NCBI GenBank assembly: GCA_016788705.1 | Contig: JAEUSQ010000039.1 | Location: forward strand, 124,001 to 188,000 | Origin: Bacteroidetes Order II. bacterium | Lineage (GTDB): Bacteria > Bacteroidota > Rhodothermia > Rhodothermales > UBA2364 | DNA: 64,000 nucleotides | Direction of reading: 5' to 3' | Part shown: piece after piece, positions 8,463 to 17,123 of the stretch | How the letters are laid out: each line of letters starts with the position of its first letter | Numbering within the stretch: the first letter of the stretch is position 1 | The notes under the pieces: generated by a model | Told to the model about the DNA's origin: nothing | What the model saw: only the letters and a program-made list of their open reading frames with translations | The model's database searches: none | Translations under genes and position numbers: made by a program

Positions 8463-9821
8463 TTAGTGAACAGCAAGACCGCACTTTGTACAAAAGTTTA
8501 CCCCTTCGCGCAGGGGTGTTCCGCAGGCTGTACAAACAGGTACAACTGCTTCCTTGGCATGTGTAGGTGTTCCGCAACGGGCACAAAAATGAGCATCGGG
8601 CAGCAATGGATACCCACAATGTGAACATGTCCCAATCGGCGACTGATCCGAAATACGCACATCCACCTTGCCTTGGCCTAATGGAGCCGGAATGGTAACA
8701 ACAGGATTGGCCTGCATAGGTTGGGGTTTTCGGGTATCCAACAATGCACGAGCAAGAAAGTCGGGATGATAGCGGGTATCGGAAATATAGGGTGCGTAGT
8801 CGGTCGTCTTCGCTTCGGTTAATAAGGCTTCTAAGGCCGTCGCTACAAAATGGGGGCCAACTAAAAGGAGTTCTACATAACCCGTTGCAAAGTCCGCAAA
8901 ATCTGCCAACCAAATTCCGGAGCTGCTCCGCCAACCACCCAAGACGCTATACACCACCTTTTCGGGTTGAGGAATGGTTTGTACAACCAATCCGAACAAT
9001 AACGCAGAAGGAACCAAGGTTTGGAAAAATGTCTCCAATGCCTCGTCGAAAATAAAGATCGGATCCGAGTCGGATTCTTCATCGGGTAGCAGTTGGGTAA
9101 GCAATCCTGCAGTTTCCAAGCTATGCAAGACATCGGGAAGTGTGTCCTCGAACTGCACCGGAACCTCATCAGGCAAGAGGGTGGCATACATCGTAACCGC
9201 CCAGCCGAGGTCTCGCTGCGAACATCCCAAAACCCATGCTTCACGTAATAAGGCTAAAGGAACGCCTTTCGGGAAGCCACCTTTTCGCAATAAACGATTC
9301 TTCAAGAGCGCCATTCGATAAGCATCCAAGAGCGTTAGAACACCCCAGAATTCTTTTTTAGACAGCCGAATGCGCAACGGATCGGTCTCGGGCAAGCCAG
9401 AAAGTTGCAACGTTTCCAATAAACCCATTAGCACCATTTCCGATGAAACGGGGCCTTCTACTGTTATATCCGCTGGTTCCACCCCCACCCGAATCCCCGG
9501 CAACAGCCCAAATGGGTCTTCCCAGAGGTATTGTCCCAAAATAGACGTATCAGTATCCCCCATAAGTAGGGTGACGGCCTGATGTGGATTTAGGAGCGCA
9601 GGCGTAGCCCAAGTCCAAATGTCGTGATCTTGTTCCCAGCTACGCAAAAGCGCTGCTGGATCGTCTCTTTCGGAAGTAGCCTGAAGATGCGCCAATGGCG
9701 AGAGCGGGCTTACCACCAAGTGGGGTATGCGTCGGAGCGCCTGAAGAGCTGCTCGGTTTAACTGGCCTTCCTGAAGGCGAGAAGGAGTGCCTTCTATCGT
9801 AAGGATGTTATTTGTTTCCAT
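8463..9821 (-). CDS. Cytoplasmic protein with C-terminal double zinc ribbon
   Basis: 452 residues with no signal peptide or transmembrane helix. Residues about 1-385 are an unrecognised acidic alpha/beta region. The last roughly 55 residues hold two zinc ribbons, CSHCGYPL ... CARCGTP and CTACGTPL ... CTKCGLAVH, i.e. four CxxC pairs. The ribbon type is the same as at the N-terminus of the last gene of this unit, suggesting related docking partners. The stop lies 27 bases before the start of the exported protein, consistent with co-transcription. It could be a cytoplasmic chaperone or adaptor for the exported protein, but that is inferred only from position and ribbon content. Confidence 0.7.
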   Translation of the reverse strand: METNNILTIEGTPSRLQEGQLNRAALQALRRIPHLVVSPLSPLAHLQATSERDDPAALLRSWEQDHDIWTWATPALLNPHQAVTLLMGDTDTSILGQYLWEDPFGLLPGIRVGVEPADITVEGPVSSEMVLMGLLETLQLSGLPETDPLRIRLSKKEFWGVLTLLDAYRMALLKNRLLRKGGFPKGVPLALLREAWVLGCSQRDLGWAVTMYATLLPDEVPVQFEDTLPDVLHSLETAGLLTQLLPDEESDSDPIFIFDEALETFFQTLVPSALLFGLVVQTIPQPEKVVYSVLGGWRSSSGIWLADFADFATGYVELLLVGPHFVATALEALLTEAKTTDYAPYISDTRYHPDFLARALLDTRKPQPMQANPVVTIPAPLGQGKVDVRISDQSPIGTCSHCGYPLLPDAHFCARCGTPTHAKEAVVPVCTACGTPLREGVNFCTKCGLAVH

Positions 9822-9866
9822 ACAATTCCTGCGTAAATAGTCTTCGTTTAGCCAAAAAGACTCGTT

Positions 9867-10304
9867 TTAGGAGAGTGCTACTGTAATCATCATCCAAATG
9901 GCCGATCCGCAAAAAGCCCAAGCCATCGGAATCACAAAGCCACCAAATTTGGATGCACCTTTAGAAATTAAATAAGCTCCGCATGATGCGCCCATTGCCG
10001 ATAATCCTGCCGAAAAAAATGCCTGTGCCGCATGCCACTCAAATACAACATCCGAGGCAATGGCCAGAATAGCAAATGGCACAAAAAATGCTAAACCTTG
10101 CCGGGCCGCTGCCTGCCCAATTTCGGGGTTCTCGCGGATCATCTCGTTGTATTTCGTCAGAAGTATTTGTAAAACACCAATGCCCACCGTTCCAAATACA
10201 AGAGAGAGCATTACCAGCAACCATCCGGCTTCGTGATTTATGGCCGCTAAAAAACCAAAAACACTAAAGAGGAATGCAGCGCCAAGAGTTGTTTGTTGTT
10301 TCAT
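9867..10304 (-). CDS. Small polytopic membrane protein
   Basis: 145 residues from the ATG at 10304. This start is preferred because it overlaps the previous stop as ATGA and is preceded by GGGAGGAGCGCA, giving a good ribosome site and translational coupling; a longer in-frame reading to 10352 would run into the previous gene. It consists almost entirely of hydrophobic helices (about 6-20, 27-50, 67-87, 92-110 and 120-143). No motif identifies a family. Being coupled to a Yip1-like protein of similar size suggests the two form a membrane complex. Confidence 0.7.
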   Translation of the reverse strand: MKQQTTLGAAFLFSVFGFLAAINHEAGWLLVMLSLVFGTVGIGVLQILLTKYNEMIRENPEIGQAAARQGLAFFVPFAILAIASDVVFEWHAAQAFFSAGLSAMGASCGAYLISKGASKFGGFVIPMAWAFCGSAIWMMITVALS

Positions 10305-10879
10305 TGCGCTCCTCCCAAAAATGCCCAACCGATTAGCATAAGCAGGCCACAAAGGGTGGTCAGAACCACAGCGGGCAATATTTTATCTTCACAAAAATGT
10401 CGGATGGTGGCCGAAATTGGATTGAGTGCCCATAAAAGCCCTGTCACCCCAAAGGCCACCGCTGTATTCCACTCCAAAACTAAATTTACTATCAAGCCAC
10501 AAACTGCATAAATCAACGTAGGACTATATGCCAATGCAAAAGCCCGCAATACATCTGGCAAAACTTGCTTGTGCCCCAAACCTTGTATGCCCGCCCAAGC
10601 CACAAAGCCCACAAAAATCACCCCGATCGTACCAAAAAACAGTCCTAAAACTGACAAAAGCACCACTTCTTCACTATCCATTCGTCCGGCACGCATTAAG
10701 TCTAAGCCCGTTTGTAGGAAAAATAGCAGAAAAGCCAGGCCAGAAACCCCATAGGCCAACCCCCATGATACTTCTGAGAGGGATTTTTGCAAAACCTGTC
10801 CGGGTGCGGCCATCATGCCAAACACCATGCCGAAGAATGAGGTTTTCTTTCCGGTATCTGAATCAATGGCTGTATTCAT
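10301..10879 (-). CDS. Yip1-like polytopic membrane protein
   Basis: 192 residues with five or six hydrophobic segments. The N-terminal block FFGMVFGMMAAPGQVLQKSL (a short amphipathic start with the pattern M-x-x-P-x-x-x-L) precedes the first helix, as in bacterial YIP1-family proteins. The central loop GIQGLGHKQVLPDVLRAF and the following AYSPTLIY also fit that family, whose bacterial role is not established. Its stop overlaps the next start (ATGA). The lipoprotein gene upstream ends 18 bases before this start. Confidence 0.6.
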   Translation of the reverse strand: MNTAIDSDTGKKTSFFGMVFGMMAAPGQVLQKSLSEVSWGLAYGVSGLAFLLFFLQTGLDLMRAGRMDSEEVVLLSVLGLFFGTIGVIFVGFVAWAGIQGLGHKQVLPDVLRAFALAYSPTLIYAVCGLIVNLVLEWNTAVAFGVTGLLWALNPISATIRHFCEDKILPAVVLTTLCGLLMLIGWAFLGGAQ

Positions 10880-10897
10880 AACATTACTCCCAAAAAA

Positions 10898-11416
10898 TTA
10901 TTCAAAAAACAGCCGTGCGGCATCGGTTGCAAGCATTTCTGCCTCCATGCTTCGCAATGTTCCGGCGCGATAAGTTTCCCGAATTTCGGCATGTGGATAA
11001 CGTACTTCGTCCGAGACAATGGTCAATAATCGCTGGTAGTCTGGCTTATACACCACCCGCAACCTAACCCAAGAGCCGCCTGCGTCGGGTTTCCCTTTTC
11101 CTTTATTAATTTGGATAGACCAGGCTCGTTTTTCCCTTTCTGCAAGTTGAGTGATAGGAGCCGGAGCGGGTGTTTCCACCACCAAGTCCTCCGAGGATTC
11201 AAAGTAAACCACCATTTCCCGTAGTGTACCAGTACATGCTTCGATACTCCCTAACAAGATGGCAGGAGCCTGTACCGGACGTTTCCCGTCCGAGGATTCC
11301 AAATTCACGGCTATACTTTGTGGGTAGGGATAATACAAAAAGGGATCACCCCCATTCGGGATTAAAGGGCAACCAAATAGACCCAAAACAAGCGAAAGTA
11401 GCAATAGGTGTTTCAT
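10898..11416 (-). CDS. Lipoprotein of unknown function, first gene of the seven-gene unit
   Basis: 172 residues from the ATG at 11416, chosen because it gives a short Lys-His start, a Leu-rich hydrophobic core and a lipobox LFGC at about residues 13-16. The mature protein is about 155 residues, mainly beta by eye, with a segment (SWVRLRVVYKPDYQ) that looks like part of a sandwich domain. No family recognised. There is no gene for about 500 bases upstream, so the promoter of the whole unit (11416 down to 3332) probably lies between 11417 and about 11600. Confidence 0.7.
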   Translation of the reverse strand: MKHLLLLSLVLGLFGCPLIPNGGDPFLYYPYPQSIAVNLESSDGKRPVQAPAILLGSIEACTGTLREMVVYFESSEDLVVETPAPAPITQLAEREKRAWSIQINKGKGKPDAGGSWVRLRVVYKPDYQRLLTIVSDEVRYPHAEIRETYRAGTLRSMEAEMLATDAARLFFE

Positions 11417-11428
11417 AAGCGTAACCAT

Positions 11429-11940
11429 TTGCTACACGTCAAAATCGTTCTTTTTATTCTATCTGTTGCACGAACTCATGGGATTAATCTTGTAGGAGGA
11501 AATTTTAATACGTTGTAAGGAAAGACAGCAAAAGAAAAGCTTATGTTTATGTTGATAAAATCACAATCAAACACTCTATGTAGGTTGATGGATAGTTTTG
11601 AAGAGCATAACTACGAGGTATTACAGAAATCTATTAAGACGAAGAACTGCTCAACGAATGAAAATGACCTCTGACATGCCTTTGATTCTTCGCCAAGTAC
11701 CTGTATATAAACCATTGCACATCATCGCCCTATACTTTTTTTGAGTAAGCGATAGCATTTATCTTCGTTCCGCCTATTCCCGTAAAACAAAAGGGTAGGC
11801 ATCCAAACAGACAAGATAGCCATGTCCTCCCTGAGGGAATGACCCTAATTGCAGATAGGGAATAAGTGAATAAGTATTATTTTAAATCACTAATAAGTAA
11901 TAAGATAAACTTTATTAAGCGTCTAAAAAAAGAGATTATG
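11429..11940. other. Intergenic stretch between the seven-gene unit and the IS relic
   Basis: About 510 bases with no coding frame I can support. The left end must hold the promoter for the minus-strand lipoprotein gene, though no clear -7/-33 pair was identified. The right part (from about 11760) may belong to the decayed insertion sequence next to it, but I cannot align it to a transposase. Confidence 0.5.
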
Positions 11941-12420
11941 AGGTGGCATAGAACGGGGATAATACGACCAGGCTTGGGCAAAATGCCTTCGCACGGGCAA
12001 GGTTTCGGCTACGACGATAGAACGGCTTTTTATCCCCTACACATTCGTGATGTGCCTAAAGAGGAACAGCAAGGCAGGCTACAAAGCCATCTTCTTCCTC
12101 TCGAGCTTGAAAGGCCGCAAAGCGATTGCCCAGACGTACCTAATGAAGTGGAAGATAGAACGAATGTTCAAGCGTTGAAGAGCGAGGGGTATGACATCGA
12201 AGCCGTCAACCTGAAGACCCCTGCAAGGCGGTGTCTGCTTATTCTTGCCGCCTACATCGCCTTGGCCTTACCGGTGGTTGCGACTTTTTGGGGGATCAAA
12301 AATTCAAAATCATTCACAGAAAGGACAGCTCGGTACACATAGTGAAGTTCGTCTTCCAAATCGGCCTAGGATTGATCGCTAAGCAAAGCCATAACTTCAA
12401 GGAATTTGGGAATATGTTGA
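11941..12420 (+). pseudogene. Decayed IS4-type (DDE) transposase fragment
   Basis: Recognisable transposase text is split over frames. One frame reads YKAIFFLSS then LKGRKAIAQTYLMKWKIERMF (about 12085-12173), the conserved Y-(2)-R/K-W-x-I-E block around the catalytic Glu of IS4-family enzymes. After a frame change at about 12170 the text continues as LKSEGYDIEAVNLK, the expected next block, and RLLILAAYIALA-like hydrophobic residues follow. A third frame (about 12300-12390) gives VFQIGLGLIAK, matching the usual RxGL end region. At least two frameshifts are needed and the catalytic Asp residues are not visible. Dead element; I did not find flanking inverted repeats. Confidence 0.65.
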
Positions 12421-12913
12421 CAAACCGACCGAACGGTAAACAAAAAAACCGCCCACGAGGATCGTGTAAATTGGAAACTAAAGACGGAATCAAAAAACTT
12501 GTTACTCCAACAGAGCAATTTATTTATCTTCTTGATCGGCAATCAACATGTTTTTTTCCGCACCAAGATCCATATAGCATTTTTGGGTTTCAAATGTAAT
12601 CTTCAAAGGATCATCCGTAACGACCCAATTCAAATATCAGCTTCTGATGCTTCTATTACAGATTTGTGATAAATATCGCGTACTGGCATAAATACTTCAA
12701 AGGTTGACTTGTTTTGTAAAAAACGCCACTTGTATAATATTGTTTCAAAAACAATTCGCAAGAAACGGATAGTTTTGGGTATTTTCAATAATATTCAAAC
12801 ACACCTTATCTGGTAGCGAATGAGGTCTTACAGAAAATTTTCTGATACAAAATGCAAACTGACTCTCACTATTGCTTCAATAACAACCCAAAATTATCTA
12901 TTACTATATTGCC
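12421..12913. other. AT-rich stretch after the IS relic, no gene seen
   Basis: An open frame of modest length runs through to 12599 but has no recognisable content and follows on from the decayed transposase. From 12600 to 12913 the sequence is AT-rich and non-coding by eye. It ends at the stop of the minus-strand msr gene. Confidence 0.5.
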
Positions 12914-14008
12914 TTAATTGACAGATGAAGTCTTAAGCAACTCCGGGAAATGCCGGATCGCATTCCGGTATCTAGGAATCGAAACATTGACCACATACGG
13001 ATTTTCGGGATGTTGCCGAACATAGTCTTGATGGTACGATTCTGCTTTATAGAAAGGCATTTCGGGCAATAACTGAACCGACAAAGGCTTCTTAAACTTT
13101 CCGGAAGCCGTAAGTTGTTGCATATAACTTTCTATCTGACTTTTTTGGGCAACATTTTTATAAAAAAGGATAGAACGATATTGTGTGCCTCTATCTGGCC
13201 CTTGCCCGTTTACTTGTGTAGGATCGCCCGCATGAAAAAACACGTTTAGCAATTGGGAATAGGAGATGACGGATGGGTCATAGGTTACTTCCACAGCTTC
13301 GGCGTGTGTGGTATTACCACTGCCAACTTGTTCATAGGTTGGGTTCGGCTCTGTTCCGCCTGCATAACCGGAAACAACATCTTTTACCCCTTTTAGGCTC
13401 TCAAAAATCTCTTCCACACACCAGAAACAACCTTGTGCAAAAACGGCTTTTTCTAATTTACTGGTAAGTATTTCCTTTTGAAATTTCAAAGATAAGCCAT
13501 TCATGCAATAACGTAAGCCTGTGGGAGCGGGGCCATCATCAAACACATGACCAAGATGGGCACCGCATCGGGCACACGAGACCTCTTCCCGAACCATGCC
13601 AAGCGAATGGTCCTTTGTCAATTTTACACTTTTGCGGTGATACGGCTTCCAAAAACTGGGCCAACCCGTTCCAGAATCAAATTTGGTTTCGGAAGTAAAT
13701 AATGGATTTTCGCAATCTGCACAATAAAAAATTCCTTTTTCATGCACCTTATTATATGGATGGGAAAAAGGAGGTTCGGTACCATGTTCGCGTGTGATTC
13801 GGTACTGATCCGCCGAAAGAAGCGATTTCCACTCAGCATCAGTACGTCGGATGGTTTCTGTCCAAGTGGTATCATGCACAACCCAAGTTGCTGGTGCAAC
13901 ACGAAGACTCACTTCTTCTGTAGGCGTACCCACTGGATGAGTGCAAGCAGCGAAAAGAAGGCATGTCGCCAAAAACCAAGATGAAGAGCGGAATAAAAAC
14001 CAATTCAT
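12914..14008 (-). CDS. msrBA: Lipoprotein MsrB-MsrA fusion, peptide methionine sulfoxide reductase
   Basis: 364 residues. A signal with lipobox FAAC (Cys at about 22) tethers it to a membrane outside the cytoplasm. Residues about 55-175 are MsrB: zinc-binding CADC and CARC pairs, GTGWPSFW, GHVFDDGP and the catalytic RYCMNG. Residues about 185-345 are MsrA with the GCFWC active site, GYAGG and HAEAVEV. MsrB reduces the R and MsrA the S sulfoxide of methionine, so one protein repairs both isomers, presumably in envelope proteins. Reducing power must come from a thioredoxin-like partner not encoded here. It stands alone, divergent from the cbb3 oxidase genes. Confidence 0.92.
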   Translation of the reverse strand: MNWFLFRSSSWFLATCLLFAACTHPVGTPTEEVSLRVAPATWVVHDTTWTETIRRTDAEWKSLLSADQYRITREHGTEPPFSHPYNKVHEKGIFYCADCENPLFTSETKFDSGTGWPSFWKPYHRKSVKLTKDHSLGMVREEVSCARCGAHLGHVFDDGPAPTGLRYCMNGLSLKFQKEILTSKLEKAVFAQGCFWCVEEIFESLKGVKDVVSGYAGGTEPNPTYEQVGSGNTTHAEAVEVTYDPSVISYSQLLNVFFHAGDPTQVNGQGPDRGTQYRSILFYKNVAQKSQIESYMQQLTASGKFKKPLSVQLLPEMPFYKAESYHQDYVRQHPENPYVVNVSIPRYRNAIRHFPELLKTSSVN

Positions 14009-14537
14009 AATTATAAGCTATTTTTTCTACGATAGGTCAATTGCTTGCGTGTGTATGCTGATTTATTCGTGTTCAATCATTAAAGATTGTTACACCATAG
14101 GACAAATGTCGTTCTTACTTAAATTTGCCTTAACTCCTATTTCACGCATACATACTGGGCCTAAAATCCCTGCTTCCCTACAAAAGTTCCTTACACACGC
14201 CCAAAGGTCACAACGGTGCGACAAGTGAACTTTGGAGCTATAATACACCCTTACACCAAATAAACAACTTGGTATAGAATTATGTAAATTAAATACTTAC
14301 CACAAATATTTCTTTGCCCGCCTTGCTGTTTTTGGGAAAGCCTTTCCCCTGGCTTGGGGATCACACGAAAAAAATCTGTCTATTTATAATTGCCCATGTA
14401 AGCATTTTCCCTACCCCCTTTGTACGATCCTGACCTACACTTCACATCAACCATTCCGTTCTTTTTATGAAACAGCCATGCCGGATTTTTGAGCAAGGCT
14501 TAGGCCTTCCTGTTTCACCAAACCGGCAATAACGATA
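14009..14537. other. Divergent intergenic region, msrBA / ccoN
   Basis: 529 bases without a credible gene. It must hold the promoter for the minus-strand msrBA and, towards 14400-14537, that of the cbb3 oxidase operon. I looked for an FNR/CRP-like TTGAT-N4-ATCAA palindrome near ccoN and did not find a convincing one. Confidence 0.5.
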
Positions 14538-16034
14538 ATGCAAGCACACGAAACGCCAAACGAATCTGTTACCGTAGCTGAAGGCAGCGCGAGTGAACAG
14601 TACACTGGGCGTACAGTCTCGTTTTCTTACGATGACCAAATAGTACGCTATTTCCTATGGGCAACTGCCATCTGGGGAGTTGTAGGGATGTTGGTTGGGG
14701 TCATCATTGCCCTTCAAATGCCCTTATACCAAGCCAACTTAGGTCCTTACCTCACCTTCGGACGCCTAAGACCGCTGCATACCAACGCAGTGATTTTTGC
14801 TTTTGCAGGAAATGGTATTTTTGCGGCCATTTATTATTCCACACAGCGGCTATGTAAAACCAGAATGTTTAGCGACATGCTGAGCAAAATCCAATTTTGG
14901 GGCTGGCAATTGATCATTGTTTCGGCAGCGATCACCCTACCTCTTGGACTCACCACCAGCAAAGAATATGCTGAATTGGAATGGCCGATTGACATCGCCA
15001 TCACCGTGGTCTGGGTTATTTTTGCGATTAACTTTTTTGGTACGTTAGCCATTCGTCGCGAAAAACACATGTATGTGGCCTTGTGGTTCTACATTGCGAC
15101 CATCATCACTGTTGCCGTTCTTCACTTGGGCAATAGCATGGCACTTCCCGTGGGTATCTTTAAGAGCTACTCCCTATATGCAGGTGTTCAAGACGCACTG
15201 ATTCAATGGTGGTATGGGCACAATGCAGTGGCTTTCTTCTTAACCACCCCCTTCTTGGGCTTGATGTATTATTTCATGCCCAAAGCCGCTGAGCGCCCCG
15301 TTTTTTCTTATCGTCTTTCCATCATCCACTTTTGGACATTGGTTTTCATCTACATCTGGGCTGGCCCACACCACTTGAACTATACCGCTGTTCCTGAGTG
15401 GGCCGCAACCTTGGGGATGACGTTCTCCGTGATGCTATGGATGCCAAGTTGGGGTGGGATGATTAATGGTCTCTTTACCCTTCGTGGTGCTTGGCATAAA
15501 CTACGCGATAGTGTTGTCCTCAAAATGTATGTTTTAGGGATTACCTTCTACGGCATGTCCACCTTTGAAGGTCCCATGCTCTCGGTAAAATCGGTTAATG
15601 CACTTGCACACTATACGGACTGGATTATCGGTCACGTACATGCTGGCGCCTTAGGCTGGAATGGATTTATGATTTTCGGGATGATCTATTGGCTGTTGCC
15701 TCGGTTGTGGAAAACCGAAATTTGGAGCCAAAAATTGGCCACCACCCACTTCTGGATTGGTACGATTGGTATGTTGCTCTATGTTTTCGCCATGTATGCA
15801 TCGGGCGTTACCCAAGGTTTGATGTGGCGTGCTTTCGACGAGACAGGACGATTGATGTATCCAGACTTTATGGAGACGGTTGTACAGATTGTACCGATGT
15901 ATTGGGCACGCTTCATTGGTGGCACCCTCTATCTGACAGGAGCCATTCTGATGCTGGTCAATATGTTTATGACTGTTCGCAGCGCACCCAAAGAATTACC
16001 AGACACCGAAGTAACCCTTGCGGTAGCTTCTTAA
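14538..16034 (+). CDS. ccoN: cbb3-type cytochrome c oxidase, catalytic subunit I
   Basis: 498 residues with about 12 transmembrane helices and a short soluble N-terminus. Metal ligands are visible: RPLHTNAVIF (low-spin heme His), WWYGHNAVAFF and AGPHHLNYTAVP (CuB His residues), and HYTDWIIGHVHAGALGWNG (heme His pair). It reduces O2 to water at the inner membrane and pumps protons; the cbb3 type has high oxygen affinity. ccoN and ccoO are separate here, unlike the fused CcoNO of many Bacteroidota. Start ATG at 14538 lacks a strong ribosome site, as is common in this phylum. ccoO follows after 116 bases containing a large hairpin. Confidence 0.95.
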   Translation: MQAHETPNESVTVAEGSASEQYTGRTVSFSYDDQIVRYFLWATAIWGVVGMLVGVIIALQMPLYQANLGPYLTFGRLRPLHTNAVIFAFAGNGIFAAIYYSTQRLCKTRMFSDMLSKIQFWGWQLIIVSAAITLPLGLTTSKEYAELEWPIDIAITVVWVIFAINFFGTLAIRREKHMYVALWFYIATIITVAVLHLGNSMALPVGIFKSYSLYAGVQDALIQWWYGHNAVAFFLTTPFLGLMYYFMPKAAERPVFSYRLSIIHFWTLVFIYIWAGPHHLNYTAVPEWAATLGMTFSVMLWMPSWGGMINGLFTLRGAWHKLRDSVVLKMYVLGITFYGMSTFEGPMLSVKSVNALAHYTDWIIGHVHAGALGWNGFMIFGMIYWLLPRLWKTEIWSQKLATTHFWIGTIGMLLYVFAMYASGVTQGLMWRAFDETGRLMYPDFMETVVQIVPMYWARFIGGTLYLTGAILMLVNMFMTVRSAPKELPDTEVTLAVAS

Positions 16035-16071
16035 GCTGCTCTTTATATTTCAAAACGATTTTCAAAAAAAA

Positions 16072-16132
16072 CGTCGTGAAGGGAAGAGGGTGAAATTTAG
16101 GGGTAAGGGACACCTTCTTCCTCCTTCCGACG
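16072..16132 (+). promoter_or_regulatory. Long imperfect hairpin between ccoN and ccoO
   Basis: CGTCG at 16072-16076 pairs with CGACG at 16128-16132. The purine-rich run next to it (GAAGGGAAGAGGGTG) pairs imperfectly with CACCTTCTTCCTCCTTC, leaving a loop of about 18 bases. No T-tract follows, so it looks like an RNA-processing or stability element rather than a terminator. Confidence 0.5.
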
Positions 16133-16150
16133 CTAAAATCCAAAACCATT

Positions 16151-16873
16151 ATGAGTACGCACAAAGAAACGTTTCACCGTAAGATAGAAGGTGCTTGGAT
16201 CCTTTTCTCTGTACTCACCCTGCTTTCCATTTTGGTAGGTACGGTGATCGAAATTGCACCTATGTTTCTGGTGAAAAGCAATATTCCCACCATCAGCACC
16301 GTAAAACCTTTAACACCGCTCGAATTAGCAGGCCGTGATATTTATCAACGAGAAGGTTGCGTAAACTGCCATTCGCAAATGGTTCGTCCGTTCCGTGACG
16401 AGTTAGAACGCTACGGAGAATACGGAAAGCCGGGCGAATCTGTATATGACCATCCGTTCCTTTGGGGATCCAAACGGACAGGCCCAGACTTATCGCGTGT
16501 AGGTGGGAAGTACCCAAACCTGTGGCATGTCCGCCACATGGAAAACCCCCGCTCAACGAGTCCGCGATCGCTGATGCCAAACTATTACTGGTTGTTGGAA
16601 TACGACTTAGACCTTTCCAGTCTCTCCGCGCATCTTTCGGGGCTTCGTACCCTTGGTGTTCCCTATTCGGACCGCGAAGTTAGCAATGCCGTTTCATTGG
16701 CAAAAGAACAAGCGAAAGTCATTGCAGATGATGTAGCCGCAAATGGAGGCCCCAAAGGCTTGGCAAGCAAGGAAATTGTTGCAGTAGTGGCCTATTTACA
16801 ACGCCTTGGAAAAGACCTAAAAGCAGCGCCGACCGCCAGTGCCTCCGGATCCACAACCAATGGAGGGTCATAA
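16151..16873 (+). CDS. ccoO: cbb3-type cytochrome c oxidase, mono-heme subunit II
   Basis: 240 residues. One N-terminal membrane anchor (about 13-38) is followed by a periplasmic c-type cytochrome domain. The heme site is EGCVNCHSQMVRPF (CxxCH), and the probable axial Met lies in SLMPNYYWLL; GSKRTGPDLSRVGGKYPNLWH is typical of CcoO. It passes electrons from CcoP to CcoN. The C-terminal 30 residues are a loose Ala/Ser-rich tail. It is followed 3 bases later by ccoQ. Confidence 0.94.
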   Translation: MSTHKETFHRKIEGAWILFSVLTLLSILVGTVIEIAPMFLVKSNIPTISTVKPLTPLELAGRDIYQREGCVNCHSQMVRPFRDELERYGEYGKPGESVYDHPFLWGSKRTGPDLSRVGGKYPNLWHVRHMENPRSTSPRSLMPNYYWLLEYDLDLSSLSAHLSGLRTLGVPYSDREVSNAVSLAKEQAKVIADDVAANGGPKGLASKEIVAVVAYLQRLGKDLKAAPTASASGSTTNGGS

Positions 16874-16876
16874 GCC

Positions 16877-17074
16877 ATGATGAAGGAAGTCATTCGCGCC
16901 CTCGAAGTGGGTAGTCTTTCCGAAGTTGCGCTGTTCGCATTTATTGTGGCGTTTGTAAGTGCCTCCATTTTGATGGCTGCCTACACCAAGTCACAACGGT
17001 CGGCAGCCAAAAACCTGCCATTGGATGACGGCACGATTCAGGATGCCTTCGTGCCCAAAACACCCGGTAGCTAA
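16877..17074 (+). CDS. ccoQ: cbb3 oxidase small subunit CcoQ-like
   Basis: 65 residues with one transmembrane helix (about 18-37, ALFAFIVAFVSASILMAAYT) and a polar C-terminal tail. The position between ccoO and ccoP, the size and the topology fit CcoQ/FixQ, a small subunit that stabilises the assembled oxidase. Sequence conservation in this family is low, so the call rests mostly on position. Confidence 0.8.
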   Translation: MMKEVIRALEVGSLSEVALFAFIVAFVSASILMAAYTKSQRSAAKNLPLDDGTIQDAFVPKTPGS

Positions 17075-17123
17075 TGCTTTCGCCCTCAATTAACAGACCA
17101 TTTGCAATTTAAATCTTTTCAAC

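Noticed and set aside
8437-8934. N-terminal extension of the large exported protein by about 166 residues
   Set aside because: It lies inside the upstream zinc-ribbon gene on the same strand, has a non-native look (Cys/Arg-rich) and would bury the clear signal peptide.
13941-14228. Small plus-strand gene opposite the start of msrBA
   Set aside because: No family resemblance; it overlaps the coding end of msrBA and the promoter region.
14400-14537. FNR/CRP-type palindrome upstream of ccoN
   Set aside because: No TTGAT-N4-ATCAA-like site was found on reading the region.
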